DNA of 60,000 nucleotides from Symsagittifera roscoffensis. Its lineage: Eukaryota; Xenacoelomorpha; Acoela; Convolutidae. The stretch spans positions 71,083,345-71,143,344 of the forward strand of contig NC_087062.1 of NCBI RefSeq assembly GCF_963678635.1, written 5' to 3'. Below, piece after piece: positions 34,630-43,765 of the stretch. A program made the position numbers and the translations under genes. The notes beneath the pieces are model-generated. The model was not told the origin of the DNA and did not search any database. It was given only the letters and a program-made list of their open reading frames with translations. The first letter of the stretch is position 1; each line of letters opens with the position of its first letter.

Positions 34630-37600
34630 TAATTATACAAGATCTCGAAACTGGGATAACCCAATAGCACAAACTAATTCAGTAAACTTTCAAACAAATT
34701 TACATCCTTCACAGGATCGTACTGAAAACTATCCATTTTTTCAACAAAATAAAAATAAAAAACAAACATCTTATCAAATGGATTACTTATCCTCAGATGA
34801 TGATTTTTTACAACCAGATATATTTGCACCATATAATCAAGAATATCGTGGACAAGGAGTACAGAAACCACATACAAATCATAGAATTTTTTCTCCACAA
34901 CCGATAGATACACAAAATCAACAACCAATTCAGCAACAAAACCCAATTAATACACAATATTTTCAACCAATTCAGCAACAAAACCCAATGATCACACACT
35001 CGTATCAACCGACACAAATGCAAATTGAAATACCACTCCCATATTATCTTCAACAACACGAAATAACAAGAAATCAACTTTCAAATTTTTCTCAAATGCC
35101 AAATGCAGCAGAATCATTACAAATGACAATGAATCCATACCTTATGGGTGGATCATCAATAACATCAAATAAACCTTTAATGGTATTCACAGGAACAGAC
35201 CCTGAATATTCTGTAGAAGACTATTTAAATGCAGTAACAGCAAATTTGATTTTAAATATAGGACCTGAACCAATTAATACGCCACTACATCAAAACTGGA
35301 TACATCGACGCACAGTGTTGATACAAGCAACTTTAGACGGCGCAGCTCAAAAATGGTTTTCAGTATTGCCTATAGAAATAAAATCAAATTGGAAAAGGTT
35401 TACACAAGAATTTTCAAAAATGTTTGACTCCGAAAGAAACAAACAACAACAAAGAGTTTTATGTAATGAAATTCGCAGATTACCAAATGAAACCATCAAG
35501 CAATTAGCAGTACGCATCGAAACACTAGTTCGAAAAGCATATTCATTAAATACACACGACTATAAAAACACAAAGATGACAGAAATCTTAATGATGACCT
35601 TAACACCGCAATTAAGAAAAATAGCAATAAAAAAGAGAGCATCCCATCCTTCTTCAATTCGAGAACCCGATTTAGATTTTCGAAAACTAGTAGACAAACT
35701 AGAACAAGCAGAAATCACAATGAAACTCGAAGAAACAGAAAATCTGAAATTACAATATGTTAACCGAATCGAAACAAATACCACAAGTATCAACAATATA
35801 CAGGAATCAGATACAGACCTCGTTGAAAAAATCACTGAAATACTCAATATTTACGAAAAACATCCAAACTTTAAAGGCAAACCATCTTTCAAAAAATGGT
35901 GTAATTATTGCCGACGATACGGACATAGTATTTCTGAATGTAGACAAAAACAGCAAGACAATCAAAATAAACCTCAAAAATATAAAGAACCAAATAAATC
36001 ATTCTATCAATACATGAAAAAAGATCAAAATCTACCGAACAAAACTGTGTACAGCAACAACAGTTCAGGAAAACCACTAACGAACAATACAAATTATACA
36101 AGAAATCAATCACCATATAACTCAAGTTATAGAGGAAGATCACCAGAACGAAGAAATACGCAAAATTCATCACAAAATCACTACAATAGACCAAATAGTC
36201 GAAATAACTACTCCAGATCAAATTCAAATACAACACGATTTGTTTCTAGATCTAATTCCCAATCAAGAAATAATTACTATCCAAACAATCAATCACGAAA
36301 TTCATCATACAATAGGAATAGAAACTACTCCAATAATCGGAATAGAAGTTATTCAAACAACCGAAACCAGAATTACCCGAACAATCGATCAAGGAATAAC
36401 TCATATAATAGATCGAACTATAACAGACCAAACAATAATTACCAAAACAGATCACGAAATAATTCACAAAATCGACATTCAAGTTATAATAATCGTTATA
36501 GAAATTATTCCCAATCACCACACAGGAATAATAACCATTATAATAATTCTAATAATCGCCATAGAAGTAGTACACCTAAACATCAAAGGAATATAAATCA
36601 AGTACAATCAAATCCAGAAACAACATCAGACCCTCCAGGTATTGACGACACAGTAAATGATGTGTTACAACTCAATCAAATAAACTGTGAATCATCAGAC
36701 TCAGAAAGTGAAACAGAAAACACTATCTCCATCAATATGATAGAAGTCGAAAATGACTATGAACCTATTATATATGAACAACCATTTTCATCACACATAT
36801 ATGAAAATCAATCAGAACTCCTTCACAATTATTATATTGAACCCATCCATTCCACACCGACGACGCAAAAAACTAATGAAATTAACACTACAAATCAACC
36901 CAATAAAAATGACAAAACAAAATGCTTGAATACAAATCACATCTATCAAAACATACAAAAAGAACAACCCAAAGAAAAAATTTGGACAATACCATTTCTT
37001 TTAGAAAGTCCAAGAAGCAAAGAATTTCAACCACCAGATCTTGAAATTGATTTTCTAATTGATTCAGGAGCAGAATCAAATATAATAAACATTCCCACAT
37101 GGAATGAAATAAAAACCTTACACCCAAAGCTAACACCTCTTGAAACCTCCAGTAAACTAGCAACAGCACAAGGATCAACATTGGTAAACTATGGAAAAAT
37201 TCAATTATTTCTTCTCCCCACAAGAACAATGGAGCAAAATAAAATTTTAACTAAACCATTTAAACAAATATTCCATATCACTGATATTAAACACAATATC
37301 ATTGGAATACCATTTATCTCTAAATATATACCAACAATCAACATATTAAACAGTAAAATACTAATCAAAGATAAATACACAAAAGCAAAAGACACATCCC
37401 TAACATTTTTTCAAAGATTAAACAAACAACCACCATTCTTTTCAAAATTTTATCCAATATATAACCAACAAAGAAAACACCTGAAACCACTATCAGGAAA
37501 CATATATAATTTTTCAATAAAACAAGTTCACCAATATGATAAAAAACAAAACAAACAACAACTCTATATGTCAGATTTTGAATTCAAACCTATCCATAAG

Positions 37601-39487
37601 TTTTTCAAAATCACAATTTCATCAATAAAATATTTGAAAAACTCGAATTCAGATATTATTTCTCTACAAGTATACAACAATACACCCTATCAAGTAACAC
37701 TACCTTTAGGACTTTTAGGCTATTGCGAAACCAACGCTACAATATCACCAATACACGAAAAAGCATATCGCGTAAATAATATACTCCAATTATTAGATAT
37801 TTGTCAATCCACAATTCTTAATGAAGAATTATCCATATATAATATAATAAGTAACGAAAAAAGAAATACGGATTATTTCACAAAAACCCCATATTTCAAA
37901 CCGACATTCAACATAAATAACTACACAGAGAATCAACAGAAATTTTTAACAGTGTTTAATTTCCAACATTCACAAATAACACAAGACGAATTTGAAAAAT
38001 TAGCCAAACAGCTAATTAAATATTCATCAGTCTATGCAACATCCAAATTTGATGTTGGCAAAATCAGCTCATCACTACATCTCCCATTAAAACCGGACGC
38101 AGTTTTCAAAAAACAAAGAGCAAGTAAAGTACCAATTCATTTACACGATAAAGTGAACAGATTACTCGATATTTTAGAACAATACAATATAATCTCACCA
38201 GTAAATAAAGAAGAACAACCAAAAGGTAACACATTTATCAACCCTGTTATCATTCTAGCCAAAGGAGAATCTTTAAAAATCGTTCTCGACGCTAGATACC
38301 TCAACTCACTCATAGATGAATCAAAGTGTAATTGGCCTATTGAACCAATACAAGTTATTTTAACAAAAATAAACGGAAAATACTTTACAACCGCAGATAT
38401 GAATAGTGCATACAATCAAATGCCATTAGATGAACAATCGCGACGTTTAACACAATTTGTTATTGGAAACCAACAGTATGAATTAAACCGCTTATTCTAT
38501 GGAATATCCATAGGACCAGCAGCATTTTCAGCTTTTATGAGCAAAATTTTTCGACCACTAATACTCAAGAAAAACGCAATCACTTATTTAGACGATGTTT
38601 TTATGCAATCACAGACTAAAGAAGAAATGTTCAATGTTTTAGAACAATATCACCAAATACTTCAGAACGAAAATCTGAAGGCCGCCCCCGATAAATCACA
38701 CTTCTTTTTGACAAGAGTAAAATTCTTAGGACATAATATAGAAAGAAAAACAATCACCCCATTAAAATCACGCATTGATGCTATTCAAAAACTCCAACCA
38801 CCAACAAACAAAAAGAAAATCCAAGAATTCCTTGGAATGTTGAGTTTTTTAAGTAAATATGTCTATAAAATGCAATTATACCTAAGACCATTTTATAATA
38901 TACTTAGACAACAAAATAATTTTGAATGGAACACAGAACATCAAGCACGATTTAAAGAAATTAAAAAACTTCTAACTGAACAAATTTCAAACACAATTCC
39001 AGATTCAAATCAACCATTTTATGCAATGTGCGATGCTTCGAACTTTGGCATCGGCGCAGCGTTATTACAATCACATAATGGTACAAACAAAATGAACCTT
39101 ATATCAGCAAACTCTCGATTATTCACTCAAGCAGAGCTAAGACTCTCAACCCTAATGAGAGAATGTACAGCCATAATCTATACACTTACAGAATATGAAT
39201 TTCTGATACTTGGATCCAAACATCCAACAGTTCTATTCACAGATCACAAACCAATCATTTTTCTCTTCACACAAAAATCTAATCCAAATCACCGAGTTTA
39301 TAGATTTCAACTAATTCTAATGAAATTTCCAAACTTACATATAGTTTGGACAGCAGGAAAGAATCTTGCATTACCAGACACATTAAGTCGAAATACGCCA
39401 CCGGAATTACTTACACTTAAAACCACAGTTGAAATACCCAAAAATATAAAATTCTACCTTGCAAAAAACGAAACATCACCCGACTAG
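34622..39487 (+). CDS. Gag-protease-RT-RNase H polyprotein
   Basis: The first Met at 34,778 gives 1569 aa, but the frame is open from 34,622 and reads as coding (Asn/Gln-rich), so it may be entered by frameshift. Residue numbers are from 34,778. Gag lies before about 370. A zinc knuckle CNYCRRYGHSISEC (CX2CX4HX4C) sits near 374, followed by a ~180-residue Asn/Arg/Ser/Tyr-rich low-complexity tract (about 425-610). The protease active site FLIDSGAESN is near 757. RT has VLDARYLN near 1167 and the YLDD catalytic box near 1270. RNase H has CDASNFGIGA near 1418, TDHKPI near 1488 and LPDTLSRN near 1533. All catalytic residues are intact. The frame ends 55 bases into the overlap with the integrase frame. 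Confidence 0.95.
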   Translation, partial: NFNNYTRSRNWDNPIAQTNSVNFQTNLHPSQDRTENYPFFQQNKNKKQTSYQMDYLSSDDDFLQPDIFAPYNQEYRGQGVQKPHTNHRIFSPQPIDTQNQQPIQQQNPINTQYFQPIQQQNPMITHSYQPTQMQIEIPLPYYLQQHEITRNQLSNFSQMPNAAESLQMTMNPYLMGGSSITSNKPLMVFTGTDPEYSVEDYLNAVTANLILNIGPEPINTPLHQNWIHRRTVLIQATLDGAAQKWFSVLPIEIKSNWKRFTQEFSKMFDSERNKQQQRVLCNEIRRLPNETIKQLAVRIETLVRKAYSLNTHDYKNTKMTEILMMTLTPQLRKIAIKKRASHPSSIREPDLDFRKLVDKLEQAEITMKLEETENLKLQYVNRIETNTTSINNIQESDTDLVEKITEILNIYEKHPNFKGKPSFKKWCNYCRRYGHSISECRQKQQDNQNKPQKYKEPNKSFYQYMKKDQNLPNKTVYSNNSSGKPLTNNTNYTRNQSPYNSSYRGRSPERRNTQNSSQNHYNRPNSRNNYSRSNSNTTRFVSRSNSQSRNNYYPNNQSRNSSYNRNRNYSNNRNRSYSNNRNQNYPNNRSRNNSYNRSNYNRPNNNYQNRSRNNSQNRHSSYNNRYRNYSQSPHRNNNHYNNSNNRHRSSTPKHQRNINQVQSNPETTSDPPGIDDTVNDVLQLNQINCESSDSESETENTISINMIEVENDYEPIIYEQPFSSHIYENQSELLHNYYIEPIHSTPTTQKTNEINTTNQPNKNDKTKCLNTNHIYQNIQKEQPKEKIWTIPFLLESPRSKEFQPPDLEIDFLIDSGAESNIINIPTWNEIKTLHPKLTPLETSSKLATAQGSTLVNYGKIQLFLLPTRTMEQNKILTKPFKQIFHITDIKHNIIGIPFISKYIPTINILNSKILIKDKYTKAKDTSLTFFQRLNKQPPFFSKFYPIYNQQRKHLKPLSGNIYNFSIKQVHQYDKKQNKQQLYMSDFEFKPIHKFFKITISSIKYLKNSNSDIISLQVYNNTPYQVTLPLGLLGYCETNATISPIHEKAYRVNNILQLLDICQSTILNEELSIYNIISNEKRNTDYFTKTPYFKPTFNINNYTENQQKFLTVFNFQHSQITQDEFEKLAKQLIKYSSVYATSKFDVGKISSSLHLPLKPDAVFKKQRASKVPIHLHDKVNRLLDILEQYNIISPVNKEEQPKGNTFINPVIILAKGESLKIVLDARYLNSLIDESKCNWPIEPIQVILTKINGKYFTTADMNSAYNQMPLDEQSRRLTQFVIGNQQYELNRLFYGISIGPAAFSAFMSKIFRPLILKKNAITYLDDVFMQSQTKEEMFNVLEQYHQILQNENLKAAPDKSHFFLTRVKFLGHNIERKTITPLKSRIDAIQKLQPPTNKKKIQEFLGMLSFLSKYVYKMQLYLRPFYNILRQQNNFEWNTEHQARFKEIKKLLTEQISNTIPDSNQPFYAMCDASNFGIGAALLQSHNGTNKMNLISANSRLFTQAELRLSTLMRECTAIIYTLTEYEFLILGSKHPTVLFTDHKPIIFLFTQKSNPNHRVYRFQLILMKFPNLHIVWTAGKNLALPDTLSRNTPPELLTLKTTVEIPKNIKFYLAKNETSPD
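36060..36600 (+). repeat. Asn/Arg/Ser/Tyr low-complexity tract in Gag
   Basis: About 180 codons repeating phrases such as NNRNRSYSNNRNQNYPNN follow the zinc knuckle. The AAT/AAC/AGA-rich DNA forms an irregular coding minisatellite. The composition resembles condensate-forming RNA-binding domains of other proteins; that role is inferred. Confidence 0.8.
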
Positions 39488-41616
39488 AATGCAAATATGC
39501 AGTAAAAACTGACGTTGAACAATCACAGATAAACAATCTACAACACTTCCCACTTTATTTAGATTGTCAAAATAATCACTATGAAGTTGACCTACTTGGA
39601 ACATCAACTTTTAAACCAATCCCATATTCACAATGGATAAAAAATAACACCCAACAAAAAAGAGTAAAACAACACTCGCATAAAAAAGACCTTTTTCCAC
39701 TAATTGAAAAAGAAAACCTAACTGATAAAATAAATTTATCAGGACCACAAACAAACGATTCAAAATACACAATAAATCAAATATTTGACCTTCATGACCC
39801 ACTTGATACAATTCCTTTATCTAAATTAGAAATAGAAAACATTTTTCTCCCCCCAACAGAAACAATTACAATTTCAACATTGAAACAATACCAAAATCTT
39901 GACCCAGTAATTAGACAACTAAAATCATGGCACAAATATAAAACTAAACCCGTCAAGGCAGATACAACTATTTTAGGAAATAAAACACTCCTCCGATATT
40001 TTCGAAAATTCAATAATACAACAATTAACGAAAACACAGACCTTCTAGAATACAAATTAAATGAATCTACAGTTCCCTGTCTCCCTCTAAGTATGATTCT
40101 CATAGCTTTTAATATTTCACATACACAAAATATTAAAGGACACTCTGGATCAGAGAAAACATATTCAAATTTCATACAAAACTTTTATTTCCCAAATGCA
40201 CCAATTTGGATAAAAGTACTATGCAATGATTGTATAGTATGTCAACTAAATAAACCTTATCCAAATCAAAAACAAATAGCACAAAAACAAGACTTTAAAG
40301 GACAAAGTTTGTACTTTAACCACCGTATCTCCTTTGATACAAAAGGACCAATTTCACCCTCATCCGAAGGAAACTCCTACATTATGGTAATTGTTGACGC
40401 GTTTACACGTTATGTAGCACTTAACCCAGTACCACATTGTAACGCTTATTACGCTTACACAACACTCTATGAACACTGGATAGCCAAATTCGGACTACCA
40501 GAAATTTTAGTTACAGACAACGGTACAGAATTCATAAATAATGAAATCATCACACTATGTCATCTATATAACATCAAACACAAACCACGTACATCTCACG
40601 CACCTTGGACAAACGGCTTAGTCGAAGGTATGAACCGTTCATTACAAGAATATCTCAGATGTATCATCAATGGAAATGATACAAGATACACCGAATGGTC
40701 AGCAGATGTAAAATTATTTCCCTTAGCATATAATTCACAAATTACGACAACTCTAGGAATGTCACCATATGAAATGGTTTTTAACCAAAAGCCACGCAAA
40801 CCAATAATGTTTACAGCAAACTCTCATAAAAACGCACATAGTTATTGTCAACCAAATAAAGACTCAATCTGTTATAACCTACCTTTACATACACACGATG
40901 AAGATCATTTTCATCACCCACAAATTCTTAAATTAGCCTCCGGTACACACACCGAATGGATTTTAAACAGAGATAAAAAACACAATGAAATTTACCAGAA
41001 AGTAACAAAAAAGTTGTTACAAAGGCAAAACATTAATGAACAAATAAATTCACGCTTTACACCAGCCTCCGATTTAAAAATTGGAACATTTGTATTAATA
41101 CCCAATTTTAATACTCAAAAAGGAATTTCTAAAAAACTACAACCCCTTCGTAAAGGACCATACCAAATAATTGCAAAACCCACTGATGTCACATATAAAA
41201 TCACCGACTCAGACAAAAAAGAAATCGTTCAACACCGAAATAACCTATTACCTTATTATCCAAAAGAATACGCACTCCGCGAACTAACTCAATTATATTC
41301 TTTTACAGGTTTACAAGTTATTCAAAATGACCCACATACGGAAAATACAACAAAGGAACAAAAAGATTTTCACCTCAAAAACCAAAATACAAAATCAACC
41401 ACCACAAAAAACAATACAAAAAATCTAGATCAAAATACATCTCAAAAAGAAAGAAAAAATAGAAAATTGACAGAACAAATAATACCCCAAGAACAAATCG
41501 ACAAATCAGAACATAGAGAGTCTTCACGACTTAGAAACCAACCACGTAAAAATTATAAATTATTCATCCCACAATCTAAAATATTAAAGAAAGTTGAATT
41601 TCAAAAACAACTTTAA
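39433..41616 (+). CDS. Integrase, intact, probably made by -1 frameshifting
   Basis: The frame opens at 39,433 (after a TGA) and overlaps the polyprotein by 55 bases. The first Met, at 39,880, gives 578 aa, but about 130 codons of coding-like sequence precede it, so entry by frameshift is more likely. From Met 39,880: zinc domain ISHTQNIKGH and LCNDCIVCQLNK; catalytic core with ISFDTKGP (first Asp), VTDNGTEF (second Asp) and NGLVEGMNR (Glu), the last two separated by 35 residues (D35E). A GPY-type module LRKGPYQII follows, then a Lys/Gln/Asn-rich tail with SSRLRNQPRKNYK. All DDE residues are present. It inserts element cDNA into host DNA. Confidence 0.95.
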   Translation, partial: NTQKYKILPCKKRNITRLECKYAVKTDVEQSQINNLQHFPLYLDCQNNHYEVDLLGTSTFKPIPYSQWIKNNTQQKRVKQHSHKKDLFPLIEKENLTDKINLSGPQTNDSKYTINQIFDLHDPLDTIPLSKLEIENIFLPPTETITISTLKQYQNLDPVIRQLKSWHKYKTKPVKADTTILGNKTLLRYFRKFNNTTINENTDLLEYKLNESTVPCLPLSMILIAFNISHTQNIKGHSGSEKTYSNFIQNFYFPNAPIWIKVLCNDCIVCQLNKPYPNQKQIAQKQDFKGQSLYFNHRISFDTKGPISPSSEGNSYIMVIVDAFTRYVALNPVPHCNAYYAYTTLYEHWIAKFGLPEILVTDNGTEFINNEIITLCHLYNIKHKPRTSHAPWTNGLVEGMNRSLQEYLRCIINGNDTRYTEWSADVKLFPLAYNSQITTTLGMSPYEMVFNQKPRKPIMFTANSHKNAHSYCQPNKDSICYNLPLHTHDEDHFHHPQILKLASGTHTEWILNRDKKHNEIYQKVTKKLLQRQNINEQINSRFTPASDLKIGTFVLIPNFNTQKGISKKLQPLRKGPYQIIAKPTDVTYKITDSDKKEIVQHRNNLLPYYPKEYALRELTQLYSFTGLQVIQNDPHTENTTKEQKDFHLKNQNTKSTTTKNNTKNLDQNTSQKERKNRKLTEQIIPQEQIDKSEHRESSRLRNQPRKNYKLFIPQSKILKKVEFQKQL
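39463..39469 (+). promoter_or_regulatory. Canonical -1 frameshift heptamer A AAA AAC
   Basis: In the RNase H frame the codons are GCA AAA AAC, which gives the X XXY YYZ heptamer A AAA AAC in the correct phase. A -1 slip moves directly into the integrase frame, which is open from 39,433, before the zero-frame stop at 39,485-39,487. This heptamer is an established retroviral frameshift signal. No strong stem-loop is obvious within 10 bases downstream. Confidence 0.75.
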
Positions 41617-42208
41617 TTCTACATTTAATAATCTTTGCACCTCTGAAACATATTACACTTCCATTTTTCAAAATAACATGCTGAGAAACACGCAGCGATT
41701 CTAGTTCAAAATTAGCCAATAGGATTCATCCAATCCGTCACCTTCTATAACTCTAACACAAACCAACTAGACGAAAAAAATTAAACTCCAGGCATATCTA
41801 TAACTATAACTTTACGACCTCCAGGTCAAAAATAAGCAAACCACTCCAACTTGACAACTAAAATAAATATCACCATAATATCATAACCCTCCCTTATCTA
41901 ATAAACCAAAGATCAACAATATTTCCCCAACTCAGACCTCAAATACCCCCCAAACAAATATGTTAAATTAGCCTAAAGTAAAAGAACGACCATTTAATTA
42001 GCCTAAAGTATAAAAATCTCAAAAATACCCCAGATCATTTGACAAATGAAAATAAAGACAAAGAAGACCTCCCGATCACCATAAAAATTGCCCCCAACAA
42101 TTTTTCACAAAACTCAACCCACTTGTCAAAAAACCAATAAATAACCCGACCACACTTGAAAATTGCCCCAAACAACAAAAAATATTCGATCAAGAAGTCA
42201 TTTCGTAA
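41617..42208 (+). other. Spacer after integrase, no ORF
   Basis: About 590 bp, rich in A and C, with repeated TTAGCCTAAAGTA-like phrases (41,970 and 41,999) and GCCCCAAACAA/GCCCCCAACAA phrases. No coding frame. It may carry splice sites or other signals for the downstream genes. Confidence 0.5.
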
Positions 42209-42439
42209 ATGCTCTTCTCTCAATCAGTCACTATAATTATCACAAACCTCAAACAATTTTTTTCGATACTTAAAAATTTTATAATATTTCTTTTTGATAT
42301 CTTTGAATCTTTTGTAATAATCTTAATCATTTTTTGCAATATTTTTTTAATTTTCTATTCCCTATTTGAACTATACCTCCAACTTTCAAAAGCTATTGAC
42401 TATATCCACAGGTACGATTCACAAAACTTATCTAAATGA
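42209..42439 (+). CDS. Small hydrophobic membrane protein, 76 aa
   Basis: Residues ~22-54 are almost entirely Ile, Leu, Phe and Val (IIFLFDIFESFVIILIIF), predicting one long or two short membrane spans, with a polar C-tail. Its TGA stop overlaps the ATG of the next ORF (ATGA at 42,436-42,439), an arrangement used for coupled termination-reinitiation. Small hydrophobic proteins of viruses are often ion-channel or assembly proteins, but no homology is seen, so a viroporin-like role is a guess. The T-rich DNA differs from the A-rich coding regions on either side. Confidence 0.5.
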   Translation: MLFSQSVTIIITNLKQFFSILKNFIIFLFDIFESFVIILIIFCNIFLIFYSLFELYLQLSKAIDYIHRYDSQNLSK

Positions 42440-42624
42440 TACGAACAATTTTTAGTAGAACCGATATTTTTTTACTATTTGTAATTTTTATAACATTTCT
42501 CTCATCCCTCATCTTGACAATATGCAAATGTATAAAAAAAGCAATCATCACATTCGCCCTAGCAACAATTCTCCTAATTCTTTTTTTAGAAGAATACTAT
42601 AATAAACATAAGCTTTTTCACTAA
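42436..42624 (+). CDS. Small hydrophobic membrane protein, 62 aa
   Basis: Two predicted membrane spans (about residues 10-30 and 36-51), separated by a short basic Cys-containing turn (CKCIKK), and a polar EEYYNKHK tail. It begins inside the stop codon of the preceding ORF (ATGA). A TTTTTTTAG tract near its end (42,581-42,589) resembles a 3' splice site, which could serve the AUG-less region downstream. Not recognised by family. Confidence 0.5.
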   Translation: MIRTIFSRTDIFLLFVIFITFLSSLILTICKCIKKAIITFALATILLILFLEEYYNKHKLFH

Positions 42625-42632
42625 AAGAATAG

Positions 42633-43765
42633 ACCAAAAAGCTATCAAAAATTGCTACCCAACAGTCACCTAGTCAGTCTTCACCGACATCATCCCAAGA
42701 TAACCCAACAACACCTTCAACTACCCAAAATCCTCAAACATCTACACGAATTTCCTTTCAAGATAACCCATATACCTTTGAAGAACGACACGCTCGCTTA
42801 TCAGAACCACTAGAACCAGTTCAACGACAAGCACCTCTAAGCGAACCAACATATAACTTATACCCAACACTACCACAAGAATTAAGTAAAATAAGAAATC
42901 CTAGTCAAAACCAAAATACAGTCGAAATAAATAGACAAATTATACATCCTCGACGAAACAGAAATTTTCAAACTGCCCGAGATCATTTTGATATACCTCA
43001 ATCCCCATCACAAAACACTCCAGAAAACCCCATTGGAATATTACCAGAAACCCCTACGCTTCTTTCACAACGTAGCACCTCAAGCTACCATCAGATTACT
43101 TAGGTTCAACACCAACATCTGAACAAATACGTGAAAATCCCTTTAACCCCCCAAACCAGGCATCACGACTACCATATTGGACAACACATTCATTTACACA
43201 AGGTGAACTAAATTTAGTCAATGATCCAATAGATATTTCTACGGATACAACAACATCCTCATCACTACCAGAAACATTATCACTACCATCAACACCATCA
43301 ATAAGCCAGATTTCACCACCACCTTTTAACTTAAATTTCCCAAATAACCTCGACGCTAGATATCGAGAACAATCATCAACAAATATTCCTATAAGACTAG
43401 ACTGGAATACATTCACAGCACCTCCGCCATTATTTGGACAACACCTAGAAAGTAACCGACTCCACAATTGGGCACTAAATAGACTACAATATAGACAAGA
43501 CATTCACGAAGACATTCGTGCTCATAACATCCAAATACTCCAACAGAATAGTCTACAATTAAAATTTGAAATCACGGTTAAATTAAACAACATTACTCAA
43601 CATCCCTATACATTAAATCCACCAAATATAACAGCTCAATCCCTACCACCACCATTTATAACAACTGAAGTAATATACAAATACGACAGATATACCAAAA
43701 AGACAATTGGTTACATCACATTTTATAACCCATACTCAGGATTGTCATACACATGTATATTCTAA
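42633..43765 (+). CDS. Proline/serine-rich coding region without an AUG, in two -1-related frames
   Basis: Frame 0 is open from 42,633 to the TAG at 43,101-43,103 (Gln/Ser/Pro/Thr-rich, e.g. TQQSPSQSSPTSSQDNPTT). The -1 frame is open from 43,076 to the TAA at 43,763-43,765 (first Pro/Ser-rich, then a folded-looking part with FEITVKLNNITQHPYTLNPP). The two overlap by about 28 bases and together give roughly 380 codons. Neither has a usable Met. So the product needs splicing, non-AUG initiation or frameshifting, or the start has been lost. The end overlaps the Env-like ORF start (43,753) by 13 bases. No domain recognised. Confidence 0.55.

Noticed and set aside
36240-36596. 118-codon plus-strand frame rich in Ile/Thr within gag
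   Set aside because: It is the +1 shadow of the Asn/Arg/Ser repeat tract; repeated codons leave every frame open.
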